NCBI GenBank assembly: GCA_963730315.1
Contig: CAVSRD010000006.1
Location: forward strand, 124,001-188,000
DNA length: 64,000 nucleotides
From: VRUE01 sp963730315
GTDB lineage: Bacteria; Actinomycetota; Thermoleophilia; Solirubrobacterales; 70-9
Direction: 5' to 3'
The position numbers and the translations under genes were made by a program. Positions 1 to 8,960 of this stretch are shown here, in pieces. The stretch's first letter is position 1. Each line of letters begins with the position of its first letter. The notes under the pieces were generated by a model. The model was not told where the DNA came from. It did no database searches and saw only the letters and a list, made by a program, of their open reading frames with translations.

Positions 1-103
1 CGTCGCGGCGAAACGTCTCAACCAGGAAGCCGCGATCGTCGCCGTGCACGTCCGGCTCGATCAGAGCGACTCCGTCGAGCTTCGTCTCGAGGCGGCGCGG
101 CAT
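1..103 (-). CDS. rfbC: dTDP-4-dehydrorhamnose 3,5-epimerase, N-terminal fragment (runs off the window)
   Basis: Only the first ~34 codons are in the window. The translation begins MPRRLETKLDGVALIEPD and continues VHGDDRGFLVETFRRD, which matches the N-terminus of RmlC (epimerisation at C3 and C5 of dTDP-4-keto-6-deoxyglucose), including the DRGF motif near residue 24. Its ATG shares one base with the TGA of rfbB (TGATG), so it is the last visible gene of a translationally coupled rmlA-D-B-C operon. The rest lies upstream of base 1. Confidence 0.85.
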   Translation of the reverse strand, partial: MPRRLETKLDGVALIEPDVHGDDRGFLVETFRRD

Positions 104-1086
104 CAGCTCAGCGCTTTGCCGTACTGGCGCTCGTAGTACTCGCGGTACTCGCCGGAGCGGATCGGGCCCCACCACTCCTCATTGTCGCGGTACCAGCGCA
201 CCGTCCGCTCGAGGCCCTCGGCGAAGTCGACCTGAGCCTCCCAGCCCAGCTCCTCGCGCAGCTTGTCGGAGGCGAGCGAGTAGCGGCGGTCGTGGCCCGG
301 CCGGTCGTCGACGTGCTCGATCAGCGACTCGTCGGCGCCGGTCAGCTCGATCACCCGCCTCACCACCTCGATGTTCTCGCACTCGTCGGGGCCGCCGACG
401 TTGTAGGCCTCGCCGGGGCGCCCGCCGAGCAGGACCGCGTGGATGCCGCGACAGAAGTCCTCCACGTAGAGCCAGTTGCGCACCTGGCGGCCGTCGCCGT
501 AGACCGGCAGCGGGTCGCCGTGGAGCGCGTTGAGGACCATCAGCGGGATCAGCTTCTCGGGGTACTGGCGCGGGCCGTAGTTGTTGGAGCCGCGCACGAT
601 CGAGGCCTCGATCCCGTAGGTGTGGACGTGGGCGGAGACCAGCAGGTCGCCGGCCGCCTTGGTCGCCGAGTAGGGCGAGGAGGGGTCGAGCGGCGAGTCC
701 TCGGTGAAGGAGCCGGACTCGATCGAGCCGTAGACCTCGTCGGTGGAGACCTGAAGGTAGCGGCCGACGCCCAGCTCGCGCGCCGCGTCGAGCAGCACAC
801 CGGTGCCGATCAGATGCGTGCGGGCGAAGGCGTCCTGGTCGTCGATCGAGCGGTCGACGTGGGACTCCGCGGCGAAGTTGACCACCGCGTCGCACCCCTC
901 GATCGCCTCGCGGGCGACCGCGGGGTCCTCGATCCCGCCGACCACCAGATCGACGTCCCCGGGCAGGTTCTCGCGGCGTCCCGCGTAGGTCAGCTTGTCG
1001 AGCACCCGCACCTGATGCTCGTCGCCGATCAGGCGGACGTAGGTCGAGCCTATGAAGCCTGCCGCGCCGGTTACCAGGATCCTCAC
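103..1086 (-). CDS. rfbB: dTDP-glucose 4,6-dehydratase
   Basis: RmlB, the second step of dTDP-L-rhamnose synthesis: NAD-dependent oxidation and dehydration of dTDP-glucose to dTDP-4-keto-6-deoxyglucose in the cytoplasm. The 327-residue protein has the Rossmann motif TGAAGFIGS at its N-terminus, the STDEVYG segment containing the catalytic Asp-Glu pair, and the SDR YxxxK motif in SPYSATKAA. I chose the GTG at 1086 because it starts directly at VRILVTG, the family's usual N-terminus; the longer open frame upstream is antisense to rfbD. The GTGA overlap with rfbD indicates translational coupling. Confidence 0.95.
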   Translation of the reverse strand: MRILVTGAAGFIGSTYVRLIGDEHQVRVLDKLTYAGRRENLPGDVDLVVGGIEDPAVAREAIEGCDAVVNFAAESHVDRSIDDQDAFARTHLIGTGVLLDAARELGVGRYLQVSTDEVYGSIESGSFTEDSPLDPSSPYSATKAAGDLLVSAHVHTYGIEASIVRGSNNYGPRQYPEKLIPLMVLNALHGDPLPVYGDGRQVRNWLYVEDFCRGIHAVLLGGRPGEAYNVGGPDECENIEVVRRVIELTGADESLIEHVDDRPGHDRRYSLASDKLREELGWEAQVDFAEGLERTVRWYRDNEEWWGPIRSGEYREYYERQYGKALS

Positions 1087-1937
1087 GCTGGCGCCTCCGT
1101 CTCGGCGCGGCGCTGGGCCAGGTAGCCGGCAAGGCCGTCCTGCCATGAGGGCAGCTCGATCGCGTGCTCGCGCTGGCTGGCCAGCGCGGAGTAGGCGGGC
1201 CGCGGGGCGGGGCGTCCGAGCATCTCGGTGGTCGCCGACATCACATTGCACTCGACCTTGGCCTGGTCGAAGATCTCGCGCGCGAACTCGTACCAGGAGC
1301 ACGCCCCCGCCGCGGCCATGTGGTGAATGCCGAACTCGACCCCCTCGATCAGCCGCACGATGCCATAGGCGAGGTGCCAGGTGTAGGTTGGCGAGCCGAC
1401 CTGGTCACGGACGACCAGCACCTCGCCGTGGTCGGCGGCGAGCCGCAGCATCGTCTCGACGAAGTTGGGGCCGCCGGTGCCGAACAGCCAGGCGGAGCGG
1501 ACGACGAAGTGGCGCCGGTTGGCCGCCCGGGTCGCCTCCTCCCCGGCCAGCTTGCCGCGGCCGTAGGCGGAGAGAGGCGCGGGCTGGTCCGTCTCGACGT
1601 AGGGCGCGCCCTTGCTGCCGTCGAAGACGTAGTCGCTGGAGACGTAGACGACCGCGGCGTCGACCGCGGCGGCGGCGGCGGCGAGGCTGCCGGCGGCCTC
1701 GCCGTTGACCGCGGTCGCCTCCCGCTCGGCCCGCTCGGCGCCGTCGACGTCGGTCCAGGCCGCGCAGTTGATCACCACGCCGGGGCGCTCCGCCTCGAGC
1801 TTCGCCGCCACCGCCGCGGTGTCGGTGACGTCCAGCTCCGCGTGGCCGAAGCCGACCACCTCGTGGCCGGCGTTGCCGGCGGCGAGCATCACGTCGCGGC
1901 CCAGCATCCCGGCCGCACCGGTGACGAGCAGCTTCAC
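1083..1937 (-). CDS. rfbD: dTDP-4-dehydrorhamnose reductase
   Basis: RmlD, the final NAD(P)H-dependent reduction giving dTDP-L-rhamnose. The 284-residue SDR-type protein begins MKLLVTGAAGMLGRDV, carries the substrate-domain YxxxK in SAYGRGKLAGEEA, and has the family-typical AWTDVDGAE and YVSSDYVFDG segments. It lies between rfbA and rfbB with a 13-bp gap upstream and a 4-bp overlap downstream. Length and motifs are normal. Confidence 0.95.
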   Translation of the reverse strand: MKLLVTGAAGMLGRDVMLAAGNAGHEVVGFGHAELDVTDTAAVAAKLEAERPGVVINCAAWTDVDGAERAEREATAVNGEAAGSLAAAAAAVDAAVVYVSSDYVFDGSKGAPYVETDQPAPLSAYGRGKLAGEEATRAANRRHFVVRSAWLFGTGGPNFVETMLRLAADHGEVLVVRDQVGSPTYTWHLAYGIVRLIEGVEFGIHHMAAAGACSWYEFAREIFDQAKVECNVMSATTEMLGRPAPRPAYSALASQREHAIELPSWQDGLAGYLAQRRAETEAPA

Positions 1938-1950
1938 CGGACCCCGCCCA

Positions 1951-3027
1951 TCAGACGATCTTGATCTCGCATTCGTCGCCGACCAGCATGCGCAGCGTCT
2001 TCGGCATCCCGTCGCTGCGCGTCAGCTTCACGTCGCGGCCGAGCAGGCTCGCCTCCATGCGGGTACCGAGATCCTGCACGACCGAGCCGGAGAGGACGAT
2101 CGAGTGCTCGATTTCCGAGCGGCAGATCCGCACGTCCTCGCCGATTGAGGTGTAGGGGCCGACGTAGGCATCCTCGATCCGTGCGCCGGCGCCGATCACG
2201 GCGGGGCCGCGGACCACCGAGCCCGACACGGTGGCCCCCGCCTCGACCACAACCCGGCCCTCGACCCGCGAGCGCTCATCGATCTCGCCCTCCAGCCGGG
2301 TCTCGATCTCCTCCAGCACCAGCCGGTTCGCCTCCAGCATGTCGGCGAGCTGGCCGGTGTCCTTCCACCAGCCGCCGACCACCTCGGACTGGACATTGCG
2401 CCCGTCCTCGATCAGCTTCTGGATCGCCTCGGTGATCTCGTACTCACCGCGCCAGGAGGGTTCCAGCGAGCGCGCCGCATCGAAGATCGGAGAGCCGAAC
2501 AGGTAGACCCCGACCAGGGCCAGGTTCGAGGGCGGGTCCTTGGGCTTCTCGACCAGCCGCACGACGTGGTCGCCGTCCAGCTCGGCGACCCCGTAGGAGC
2601 TGGGGTCGGAGACAGGCGTGAGGAGGATCAGGGCATCTGGCTCGGACTCGCGGAAGGTTGCGACGAGGCCGCGCAGCCCCTCGGCCAGCAGGTTGTCACC
2701 GAGGTACATCACGAAGGGGGAGCTGCCGATGAACTCCTCGGCGGTGAGCACCGCGTGGGCGAGGCCAGCCGGCTCGTCCTGAAGGATGTAGGTGATCTCG
2801 GCGCCGAACCGGGCTCCGTCCCCGACCGTCTCGCGGATCTCATCGCCGGTCTCCGGGGCGATGATGATCCCGATCTCCTCCACCCCGGCCTCGACCAGCG
2901 CCTCGATTCCGTAGAAGAGCACGGGCTTGTTGGCGACCGGAACGAGCTGCTTCGCCGAGGTGTGGGTGATCGGGCGCAGCCTCGTGCCGGCGCCGCCGGA
3001 GAGGATCAATCCCTTCAGGGCCTCCAT
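1951..3027 (-). CDS. rfbA: glucose-1-phosphate thymidylyltransferase, long (RmlA-long) type
   Basis: First step of dTDP-rhamnose synthesis: dTTP + glucose-1-P to dTDP-glucose. The N-terminal nucleotidyltransferase domain has GLILSGGAGTRLRPIT and the KQLVPVANKP signature. The C-terminal ~100 residues (VEGRVVVEAGATVSGSVVRG onward) are a left-handed beta-helix hexapeptide repeat, as in the ~355-residue long form common in actinobacteria and archaea rather than the ~290-residue enterobacterial form. I chose the ATG at 3027 (MEALKGLILSGG); the open frame extends upstream but is antisense to the divergent glycosyltransferase. A 30-bp spacer separates the two divergent genes. Confidence 0.93.
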   Translation of the reverse strand: MEALKGLILSGGAGTRLRPITHTSAKQLVPVANKPVLFYGIEALVEAGVEEIGIIIAPETGDEIRETVGDGARFGAEITYILQDEPAGLAHAVLTAEEFIGSSPFVMYLGDNLLAEGLRGLVATFRESEPDALILLTPVSDPSSYGVAELDGDHVVRLVEKPKDPPSNLALVGVYLFGSPIFDAARSLEPSWRGEYEITEAIQKLIEDGRNVQSEVVGGWWKDTGQLADMLEANRLVLEEIETRLEGEIDERSRVEGRVVVEAGATVSGSVVRGPAVIGAGARIEDAYVGPYTSIGEDVRICRSEIEHSIVLSGSVVQDLGTRMEASLLGRDVKLTRSDGMPKTLRMLVGDECEIKIV

Positions 3028-3057
3028 CGAGGCTGCAACCCTACCGGGCCGAAGGGC

Positions 3058-3984
3058 ATGCGACCCACTATCTACATCCCCCATCGCAACGGCCGCGAGC
3101 GCCTGGAGAAAGCGCTGCAAAGCCTGCGCGAGCAGACGCACCCGGTCGACGCGGTCGTCGCGGACAACGGCTCGGCCGACGGCTCGGCGGAGATGGTGCG
3201 GGAGCGCTTTCCCGAGGTCGCGCTGGTCGAGCTGGGACGCAACCTCGGCTTCGGGCCGGCGCTGAATCGGGCGATCGAGCAGCGGCCCGGCGACCCGGTG
3301 CTCCTGCTCAACGACGACGTCGAGTGCGAGCCGCGCTTCGCCGAGGCGATGCTGGACGCCGCGGAGGGCACCGAGACGGTCGCCGGGGTGCTGGTCCAGG
3401 AGGCCCACCCCGGGCTGATCGACTCGGCCGGCGTGGTCGCCGACCGCACCCTGATGGGCTTCGACTACCTGCACGGCGAGCCGCTCGAGGCGGCGCCGGC
3501 CGCAGCGCCGCCGCTCGGCCCGAGCGGCGGCGCGGCGCTCTACCGGCTCGACGCGTTCCGCGCGGCCGGCGGCTTCGACGAGCGCATCTTCCTCTACTAC
3601 GAGGACCTCGACCTGGCGCTGCGACTGCGCGGCGCCGGCGCCCGCTGCCGCCTCGCCGGCGAGGCGCGGGCGCTGCACGCCTACTCGGCCAGCAGCGGCG
3701 CGGCGAGCGGCTTCAAGTACTCCCACAGCGGCTGGAGCCGCGGCTACATGCTGCGCCGCTACGGGGTGATGTCGAGCCCCGGCAGAGCGCTCCGCGCGCT
3801 TGCCGCCGAGGCCGCGATCTGCGCCGGCCAGCTGGCGATCGACCGCACCGCCGCCGGCCTGGGCGGGCGGCTGCGCGGCTGGCGCGACGCCAATCGCCTC
3901 GAGCGGCGCCAGGTCGACGAGGCGGCGCTGCTCGACATCTCGCTGCGCGAGGCGCTGCGGATGCGGCGACGGCGGCGTGGGTAG
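3058..3984 (+). CDS. GT2 family glycosyltransferase (rhamnosyltransferase-like)
   Basis: Cytoplasmic GT-A fold enzyme likely to transfer a sugar from a nucleotide donor to a lipid-linked glycan. In 308 residues it shows the GT2 start IYIPHRNGRERLEKAL, the donor site VVADNGSADGS, the NDDVE metal-binding (DxD-equivalent) motif, and the acceptor-side FLYYEDLDLALRLR segment typical of WbbL-like rhamnosyltransferases. Divergent from rfbA, so a rhamnosyl donor is plausible but inferred. A weak hairpin (3997-4002 with 4010-4015, 6-bp stem) lies between it and the convergent gene and could terminate transcription. Confidence 0.85.
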   Translation: MRPTIYIPHRNGRERLEKALQSLREQTHPVDAVVADNGSADGSAEMVRERFPEVALVELGRNLGFGPALNRAIEQRPGDPVLLLNDDVECEPRFAEAMLDAAEGTETVAGVLVQEAHPGLIDSAGVVADRTLMGFDYLHGEPLEAAPAAAPPLGPSGGAALYRLDAFRAAGGFDERIFLYYEDLDLALRLRGAGARCRLAGEARALHAYSASSGAASGFKYSHSGWSRGYMLRRYGVMSSPGRALRALAAEAAICAGQLAIDRTAAGLGGRLRGWRDANRLERRQVDEAALLDISLREALRMRRRRRG

Positions 3985-4045
3985 ACCCGAAGACGATCCC
4001 GCCTCACACGCGGGAGGTCGCTGACCGCCCGGCCCGACGGCGCAG

Positions 4046-5017
4046 TCAGGGTCGCTCCGCCCGGAGCCGCAACCAGCGTCGCGCTGCCGAGACGTCGCCC
4101 TCGCGGCGCAGGCGGCGGCGCTCGGCGATCAGGGACCGGATCCAGAGCAGGGCGCTGAGCTTGCCCCGCAGGGTGGCGAGGAAGCGGCGTTGGCGGGCAG
4201 CCCGCGCCAGCGAGACCACCTCGACCGCGGCGATCCTCGGCAGAGCGCCCGCCGGCATGAACTTGACCTGGGTGGCGAGCCGGTTGCGGGCGACGAGCCT
4301 CGCGTTCTCGGCGCTCGGCCGCTCGAAGCCCGCCAACCAGGACGCGTTGCCGACGTGCCAGACGACCGCCTCGGGAACGTACTCGAAGCGCCAGCCGGCG
4401 ATCCGCGCCCGTACGTTGAGGTCGACGTCCTCGTAGAAGGCGAAGTAGCGCTCGTCGTAGCCGCCCAGCTCGGCGAACAGCTGGCGGCGCAGCAGGCAGG
4501 CGGCGCCGCAGACGCCGAAGACCTCGCGCCCCGCGAGGCGCTCCGGGCGCTGCGGCTCGGCGACGCCCAGCTCGAAGGCGCGGCCGGACGCCCTGAGGGC
4601 CTGGCCGGCGCTGTAAATGCGGGCAGAGCCGGCCGCCGGAGCCTCGACGCCTCCCTCGAGCTGCAGGATGCGCGGCTGCACGCCGCCCAGCGACGCGTCT
4701 GCCTGCAGCGCTCCGTGCAGGCGGCCGATGCACTCCGGCTCCAGCACGGTGTCGGCGTTGAGCACCAGGATCGCCTCCGACTCGGTTCGGGCGGCGCCGA
4801 GGTTGACCGCGGCGGCGAAGCCCACGTTGCGCGGCAGCGAGAGGTGCGGTACCCCCTCCCTCTCCAGGTAGGCGACCGAACCGTCCGTCGATCCGTTGTC
4901 GACGACCAGCAGCTCGATCTCGACGCCCTGATCGCTCAGCGAGCCCAGGCAGCGCGTCAGCAGGTCCAGGGAGTTCCAGCTGGGGATCACTACGGCTGCC
5001 GAGTGGGCTTCGCTCAC
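4046..5017 (-). CDS. GT2 family glycosyltransferase
   Basis: A 323-residue GT2 enzyme. Visible motifs are AAVVIPSWNSLDLL, LLVVDNGSTDGS, the metal site LVLNADT, the acceptor motif FAFYEDVDLNVRARI, and a conserved histidine (VVWHVGNAS). I chose the GTG at 5017 (VSEAHSAAVVIPSWN) because the upstream extension has no family-like content. It stands alone on the minus strand between two plus-strand genes in the glycan island. The C-terminal ~60 residues are Arg-rich and probably membrane-proximal. Substrate unknown. Confidence 0.85.
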   Translation of the reverse strand: MSEAHSAAVVIPSWNSLDLLTRCLGSLSDQGVEIELLVVDNGSTDGSVAYLEREGVPHLSLPRNVGFAAAVNLGAARTESEAILVLNADTVLEPECIGRLHGALQADASLGGVQPRILQLEGGVEAPAAGSARIYSAGQALRASGRAFELGVAEPQRPERLAGREVFGVCGAACLLRRQLFAELGGYDERYFAFYEDVDLNVRARIAGWRFEYVPEAVVWHVGNASWLAGFERPSAENARLVARNRLATQVKFMPAGALPRIAAVEVVSLARAARQRRFLATLRGKLSALLWIRSLIAERRRLRREGDVSAARRWLRLRAERP

Positions 5018-5078
5018 GGCCGCAAGCCTGACAGCCGGTCGCGCGAGACGCCAGGCCGGGCAGGTAGCCTCCCAGGCG

Positions 5079-5930
5079 ATGAGCGTGCTCCGTGGCAAGG
5101 AGGCGACGGCGCAGGCCGGCCCCGCCGAGGCTCCACCCGTCTATCTCGACGCCCGCGCCGAGTTCGCGGCGCGCTTCCTGTTCGGCGAGGGGCTCGAGAT
5201 CGGCCCGCTGCACCTGCCGCTGGCGCTGCCCCCGCACGCAAAGGCACAGTATGTCGACCGGATGCCGGTCGAGCGGCTGCGCGAGGAGTACCCGGAGCTG
5301 GCCGGCTGGGACCTGACCCCGGTCGACGTGATCGACGACGGCGAGGCGCTGACGACGGTCGCGCCCGAGTCGCAGGACTTCGTCGTCGCCAACCACTTCC
5401 TCGAGCACTGCGAGGACCCGATCGGCACGATCGAGACCCACCTCGGCAAGCTGAAGCCGGGCGGAGTCCTCTTCTACGCGGTGCCCGACAAGCGCTACAC
5501 CTTCGACTTCCGCCGCCCCGTCGTGACGCTCGAGCACATGGTTGCCGACCACGAGGAGGGCCCGGAGGACTCGCGCCGCGTGCACTACGAGGAGTGGTCG
5601 CGGCTGGTCCTGGTCGAGGAGAACGAGCCGGAGGAGCGGGCGCTCAGCCGGGCGCGCGAGCTGGAAGACGCCCGCTACTCGATCCACATGCACGCCTGGA
5701 CCCAGGCCGAGTTCCTGGCGATGGTCCTCGACTGCCGCAGCCGCTTCGGCCAGGCGTTCGACATCGAGGCGGCGGCCAGGCAAGGGATCGAGTTCGTCGT
5801 CGTCCTGCGCAAGCGGGGACCGCTGCCCCCGCCGCAGGGCAGCCCGAGCGCCGCGGCGGGAGGCGCGCGACGGCTGGTGGGGAAGATCCGGCGCCGCATT
5901 CGCGCCGCCCTGCGCTCGCGGAGCCGGTGA
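5079..5930 (+). CDS. SAM-dependent methyltransferase-like protein of the glycan cluster
   Basis: 283 residues with a class I methyltransferase-type core. GEGLEIGPLHLPL replaces the usual VLDVGCG motif I, and NHFLEHCEDPIGTIETHLGKLKPGGVLFYAVPDK is the typical post-motif II/III region (a bipartite quote of a longer segment). The degenerate glycine loop leaves SAM binding uncertain. It sits directly upstream of the Wzt/Wzm-like exporter, as many O-antigen-modifying or chain-terminating methyltransferases do. A TAGCCT box lies ~10 nt before the ATG, which suggests a short-leader or leaderless mRNA. Confidence 0.7.
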   Translation: MSVLRGKEATAQAGPAEAPPVYLDARAEFAARFLFGEGLEIGPLHLPLALPPHAKAQYVDRMPVERLREEYPELAGWDLTPVDVIDDGEALTTVAPESQDFVVANHFLEHCEDPIGTIETHLGKLKPGGVLFYAVPDKRYTFDFRRPVVTLEHMVADHEEGPEDSRRVHYEEWSRLVLVEENEPEERALSRARELEDARYSIHMHAWTQAEFLAMVLDCRSRFGQAFDIEAAARQGIEFVVVLRKRGPLPPPQGSPSAAAGGARRLVGKIRRRIRAALRSRSR

Positions 5931-5940
5931 CCGACCAGCG

Positions 5941-7227
5941 ATGCCCGTCGACGACGCCACCGCCCAGACCCCGCCGACCGGGCCGCTGCCCGCCGAGCCG
6001 GCGCTGCGCCCGCTGGCGATCCAGGTCGAGGGCCTGAGGAAGTCGTTCCGCATCCCCACCCACCGCGTCGACTCGGCGAAGGAGCGCGTGGTGCGCCCGT
6101 TCGCGGGGCGCGACTTTCGCGAGCTGCGGGCGCTCGACGGCGTCTCCTTCGAGATCCACAGGGGCGAGTTCTTCGGCATCGTCGGCCGCAACGGCTCCGG
6201 CAAGAGCACGCTGCTGAAAATCCTCGCCAGCATCTACCGGGCCGACGCCGGGACGATCCGCATCGCCGGCCGGCTGGCGCCCTTCATCGAGCTGGGGGTG
6301 GGCTTCAACGTCGAGTTGACCGCGCGCGAAAACGTGATCCTCAACGGCGTGATGATGGGCCTCACCCAGAGAGAGACCCGAGCCCGGCTCGACGCTGTGC
6401 TCGACTTCGCCGAGCTGCGCGAGTTCGCCGACCTGAAACTGAAGAACTACTCCTCGGGAATGCTGGTTCGCCTCGCCTTCTCGACGATGATGCAGGCCGA
6501 CGCCGACGTCCTGCTGATCGACGAGGTACTGGCGGTCGGCGACGCCGCGTTCCAGCAGAAGTGCGCCGACGCGTTCCACGAGATGAAAACGGCCGGCAAG
6601 ACGATCGTGCTGGTCACCCACGAGATGAAGACGGTGGAGGAATACTGCCACCGGGCGATGCTGATCGAGGCCGGCGAGATTCGCCGGCTCGGCGACCCCG
6701 CCGAGATCGGCAGGCAGTACATGCGACTCAACTTCCAGCCGGGAGCCGAACCCGGACCGCAGGCGGGCGGGGAGGCGGCGGTCGCCGAGGGCGCTCGCCT
6801 GCTGGACGCCTGGATCGAGGACGCCGACGGAGAGCGCGCCACCGGGGTCGAGCACGGCGAGCCGATCCGCCTGCGAGCCGAGGTCGAGCTGAGCCGCGAC
6901 GCGCTCGGGATCTCGGTCTTCTTCATCGTCGCCAACGCCGAGGGCGTCGGCATGTTCCAGTTCGGGGCGCCGATCGAAGCGGAGGACGGATCGGGGCGGC
7001 TGCGGGCCGGCGACCGCGCCCGGGTCAGCGCGAGGCTGCAGAATCCGCTGGCGCCGGGTCGCTACTTCACTCACTGCGGGGTGCGACAGGACCAGGGCAA
7101 AGGCGACATCGACCTGTTCGTCCACAGCGCCGTCGACTTCGTCGTATTCGGCGGCGAACGCTCCGGCGGCGTACTGGCGCTCGAGCACGAGATCGAGGCC
7201 AAGGTCGAGCGGGGGGACGGCCCGTGA
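5941..7227 (+). CDS. polysaccharide ABC exporter ATP-binding protein with C-terminal cargo domain (Wzt-like)
   Basis: 428 residues. The N-terminal ABC domain has Walker A GRNGSGKST, the Q-loop region, the signature SSGMLVRLAFS and Walker B VLLIDEVLAVGD, followed by the H-loop VTHEM. Residues ~275-428 form a Wzt_C/Yet3-type beta-sandwich (RLLDAWIEDADG, FIVANAEGVGMFQFG, GRYFTHCGV) that in characterised Wzt proteins recognises the finished O-polysaccharide. It therefore probably energises and selects cargo for glycan export. Its TGA overlaps the GTG of the permease gene by 4 bp. Confidence 0.92.
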   Translation: MPVDDATAQTPPTGPLPAEPALRPLAIQVEGLRKSFRIPTHRVDSAKERVVRPFAGRDFRELRALDGVSFEIHRGEFFGIVGRNGSGKSTLLKILASIYRADAGTIRIAGRLAPFIELGVGFNVELTARENVILNGVMMGLTQRETRARLDAVLDFAELREFADLKLKNYSSGMLVRLAFSTMMQADADVLLIDEVLAVGDAAFQQKCADAFHEMKTAGKTIVLVTHEMKTVEEYCHRAMLIEAGEIRRLGDPAEIGRQYMRLNFQPGAEPGPQAGGEAAVAEGARLLDAWIEDADGERATGVEHGEPIRLRAEVELSRDALGISVFFIVANAEGVGMFQFGAPIEAEDGSGRLRAGDRARVSARLQNPLAPGRYFTHCGVRQDQGKGDIDLFVHSAVDFVVFGGERSGGVLALEHEIEAKVERGDGP

Positions 7228-8087
7228 GCTCGATCCCGGCGGCCGCCGCGCCGGAGCTGCGCGAGGTCAGCGGGCCGTCGGCGGTCGGCGGCGGCTGGCG
7301 CCGCTTCTTCAGCCTGCTCTGGCTGATGTCGGCGACCGAGTTCAAGCGCGCCTACTTCGGCACGGTGCTCGGCTACCTCTGGTCGCTGGTGCGACCGCTG
7401 CTGCTGTTCGCGGTGCTGCTCTTCGTCTTCACCAAGATCATCCGGGTCGGCAGCGGGCTCGACTACTACCCGGTGCTGCTGCTGCTTGGCATCGTCCTCT
7501 ACTCGTTCTTCCAGGAGGCGACCAACAACGCGGTGACCTCGGTGGTCGCGCAGGAGGGGGTCGTCCGCAAGACGCAGTTCCCGCGCCTCGTCATCCCTCT
7601 CTCAGTGGTCCTCACGAGCTGCTTCAACCTGCTCCTCAACCTGGTCGTCGTCGTCGTCTTCATCCTCGCCTGGGGGGTCGACCCGGCCTGGACCTGGCTG
7701 CTCTTCCCGATCCCCCTGCTGCTCCTCTTCGTGCTCGGGGCAGGGGTGGCGATGATGCTCTCGGCTCTCTACGTGCGCTTCCGCGACGCGGCGATCATCT
7801 GGGCGGTCGTCGCGCAGACGCTGTTCTACGCGACCCCGATCCTCTATCCGCTCGGCAAGGGGGGCCTCGACGATCCCTCGATCGAACACCTGCTGCTGAT
7901 CAACCCGCTGGCAGTGATCTTCGAGCAGGTGCGGGTCTGGATCCTCGAACCGAGCGCGCCGACCGCCGCCGAGGCCGCGGGAGGCACCCTCGCGCTGCTG
8001 CCCGCCCTGCTCATCTTCCTGGCCGTGTGCGGACTCGGGATCTGGGTCTTCAAGCGCGAGGCGCCGCGGATCGCGGAGGAGCTCTAG
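7224..8087 (+). CDS. polysaccharide ABC exporter permease (Wzm/ABC-2 type)
   Basis: 287-residue integral membrane protein with about six hydrophobic segments and the ABC-2 family hallmark EFKRAYFGTVLGYLWSLVRP near the N-terminus. It pairs with the preceding ATPase to move a lipid-linked polysaccharide across the cytoplasmic membrane. The GTG start is fixed by the 4-bp overlap with the ATPase stop; the much longer open frame upstream is antisense-like and out of phase with the ATPase. Confidence 0.9.
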   Translation: MSSIPAAAAPELREVSGPSAVGGGWRRFFSLLWLMSATEFKRAYFGTVLGYLWSLVRPLLLFAVLLFVFTKIIRVGSGLDYYPVLLLLGIVLYSFFQEATNNAVTSVVAQEGVVRKTQFPRLVIPLSVVLTSCFNLLLNLVVVVVFILAWGVDPAWTWLLFPIPLLLLFVLGAGVAMMLSALYVRFRDAAIIWAVVAQTLFYATPILYPLGKGGLDDPSIEHLLLINPLAVIFEQVRVWILEPSAPTAAEAAGGTLALLPALLIFLAVCGLGIWVFKREAPRIAEEL

Positions 8088-8101
8088 GAGCGCGATCGGC
8101 C

Positions 8102-8948
8102 GTGGCCGGCGAGATTCCGATCCCCCCCTTCTCCCTCACAGCCCGGATGATGCACGGGTCGGGGCTCGAGGCAGCCCGGGCCGAGTACCTGGTAAGAGGG
8201 GCGCAGAGCCGCGAGGCGATCGAGCGGGTGCTGCCCGACGACTGGAGCTGGACGGGTAAGAGCGTCCTCGACTTCGGCTGCGGAGCGGGGCGCGTGATCA
8301 GGCACCTGCTTCCCGTCGCTCCCGAATGCGAGCTCTGGGGCAGCGACATCGACCCTCGCTGCATCGCCTGGAACGAGCAGCACCTCAGCCCGCCCGCCTC
8401 GTTCGTCGGCAACGGCGAGGTCCCGCCGCTTCCCTTCCCCGACGGCAAGTTCGACCTGATCTACGCGCTGTCGGTCTTCACCCACATCTCCACGCACTGG
8501 CCCTCCTGGCTGCGGGAGCTCGACCGGCTGCTGGCGCCCGGCGGCCGCCTCCTGGTCACGATCATGAGCGAGGGCATGGGCGAGGCGGTCTCGGGCGAGG
8601 CGTGGGACGAGCGGAACGTCGGCATGAGCGTGTACGAGGCGGGGCAGGACTGGAGCCTCGGGGGGCCGATGGTCCTCCACTCCCCCTGGTGGATCGAGGA
8701 GCACTGGGGACGGCTGTTCGAGATCGAGCGCCTGATGCCGCGGGGCTTCTACGGGAGCACGATAGGCCCGGGCAGGACGACCAGGGCGTCGTCGTGCTGC
8801 GCAAGTGCGACGGCGCGAGCGAGGCGGTCGACCTCGAACGGATCGACCCCGCCGAGGCGCGCGAGGCGCCCGCCCTATACCACGACGTCCTGCACCTGCG
8901 GGCGGAGGTGGCCGAGCTTCGCGCCCGCGCGAGCGTCAGGAGGGCTGA
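8102..8948 (+). CDS. class I SAM methyltransferase, frame broken near 8771
   Basis: Starts at GTG 8102 with an AGGAG box 11 nt upstream, 14 nt after the permease. Motif I is VLDFGCGAGRVIRHLLP, motif II region ELWGSDIDPR, and the post-motif FDLIYALSVFTHI. After GFYGSTIGPG the meaningful reading continues in another frame (GQDDQGVVVLRKCDG, then the coiled-coil-like LHLRAEVAELRARA). One missing base in the CCCGGG run at ~8766-8772 would restore a single frame. The natural stop is unclear; the TGA at 8946-8948 in the third frame is a plausible end. Probably a sequence error or a recent mutation. Confidence 0.6.
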
Positions 8949-8960
8949 CGCCCGAGCGGC

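Noticed and set aside
292..1125. Long plus-strand open frame opposite rfbB
   Set aside because: Antisense shadow produced by GC-rich codon bias; composition (many VDV/DQH-type repeats) is unlike a protein and the minus strand encodes a complete RmlB.
3997..4015. 6-bp hairpin between convergent GT2 genes as a terminator
   Set aside because: Stem is short and no T-run follows on either strand; kept only as a remark.
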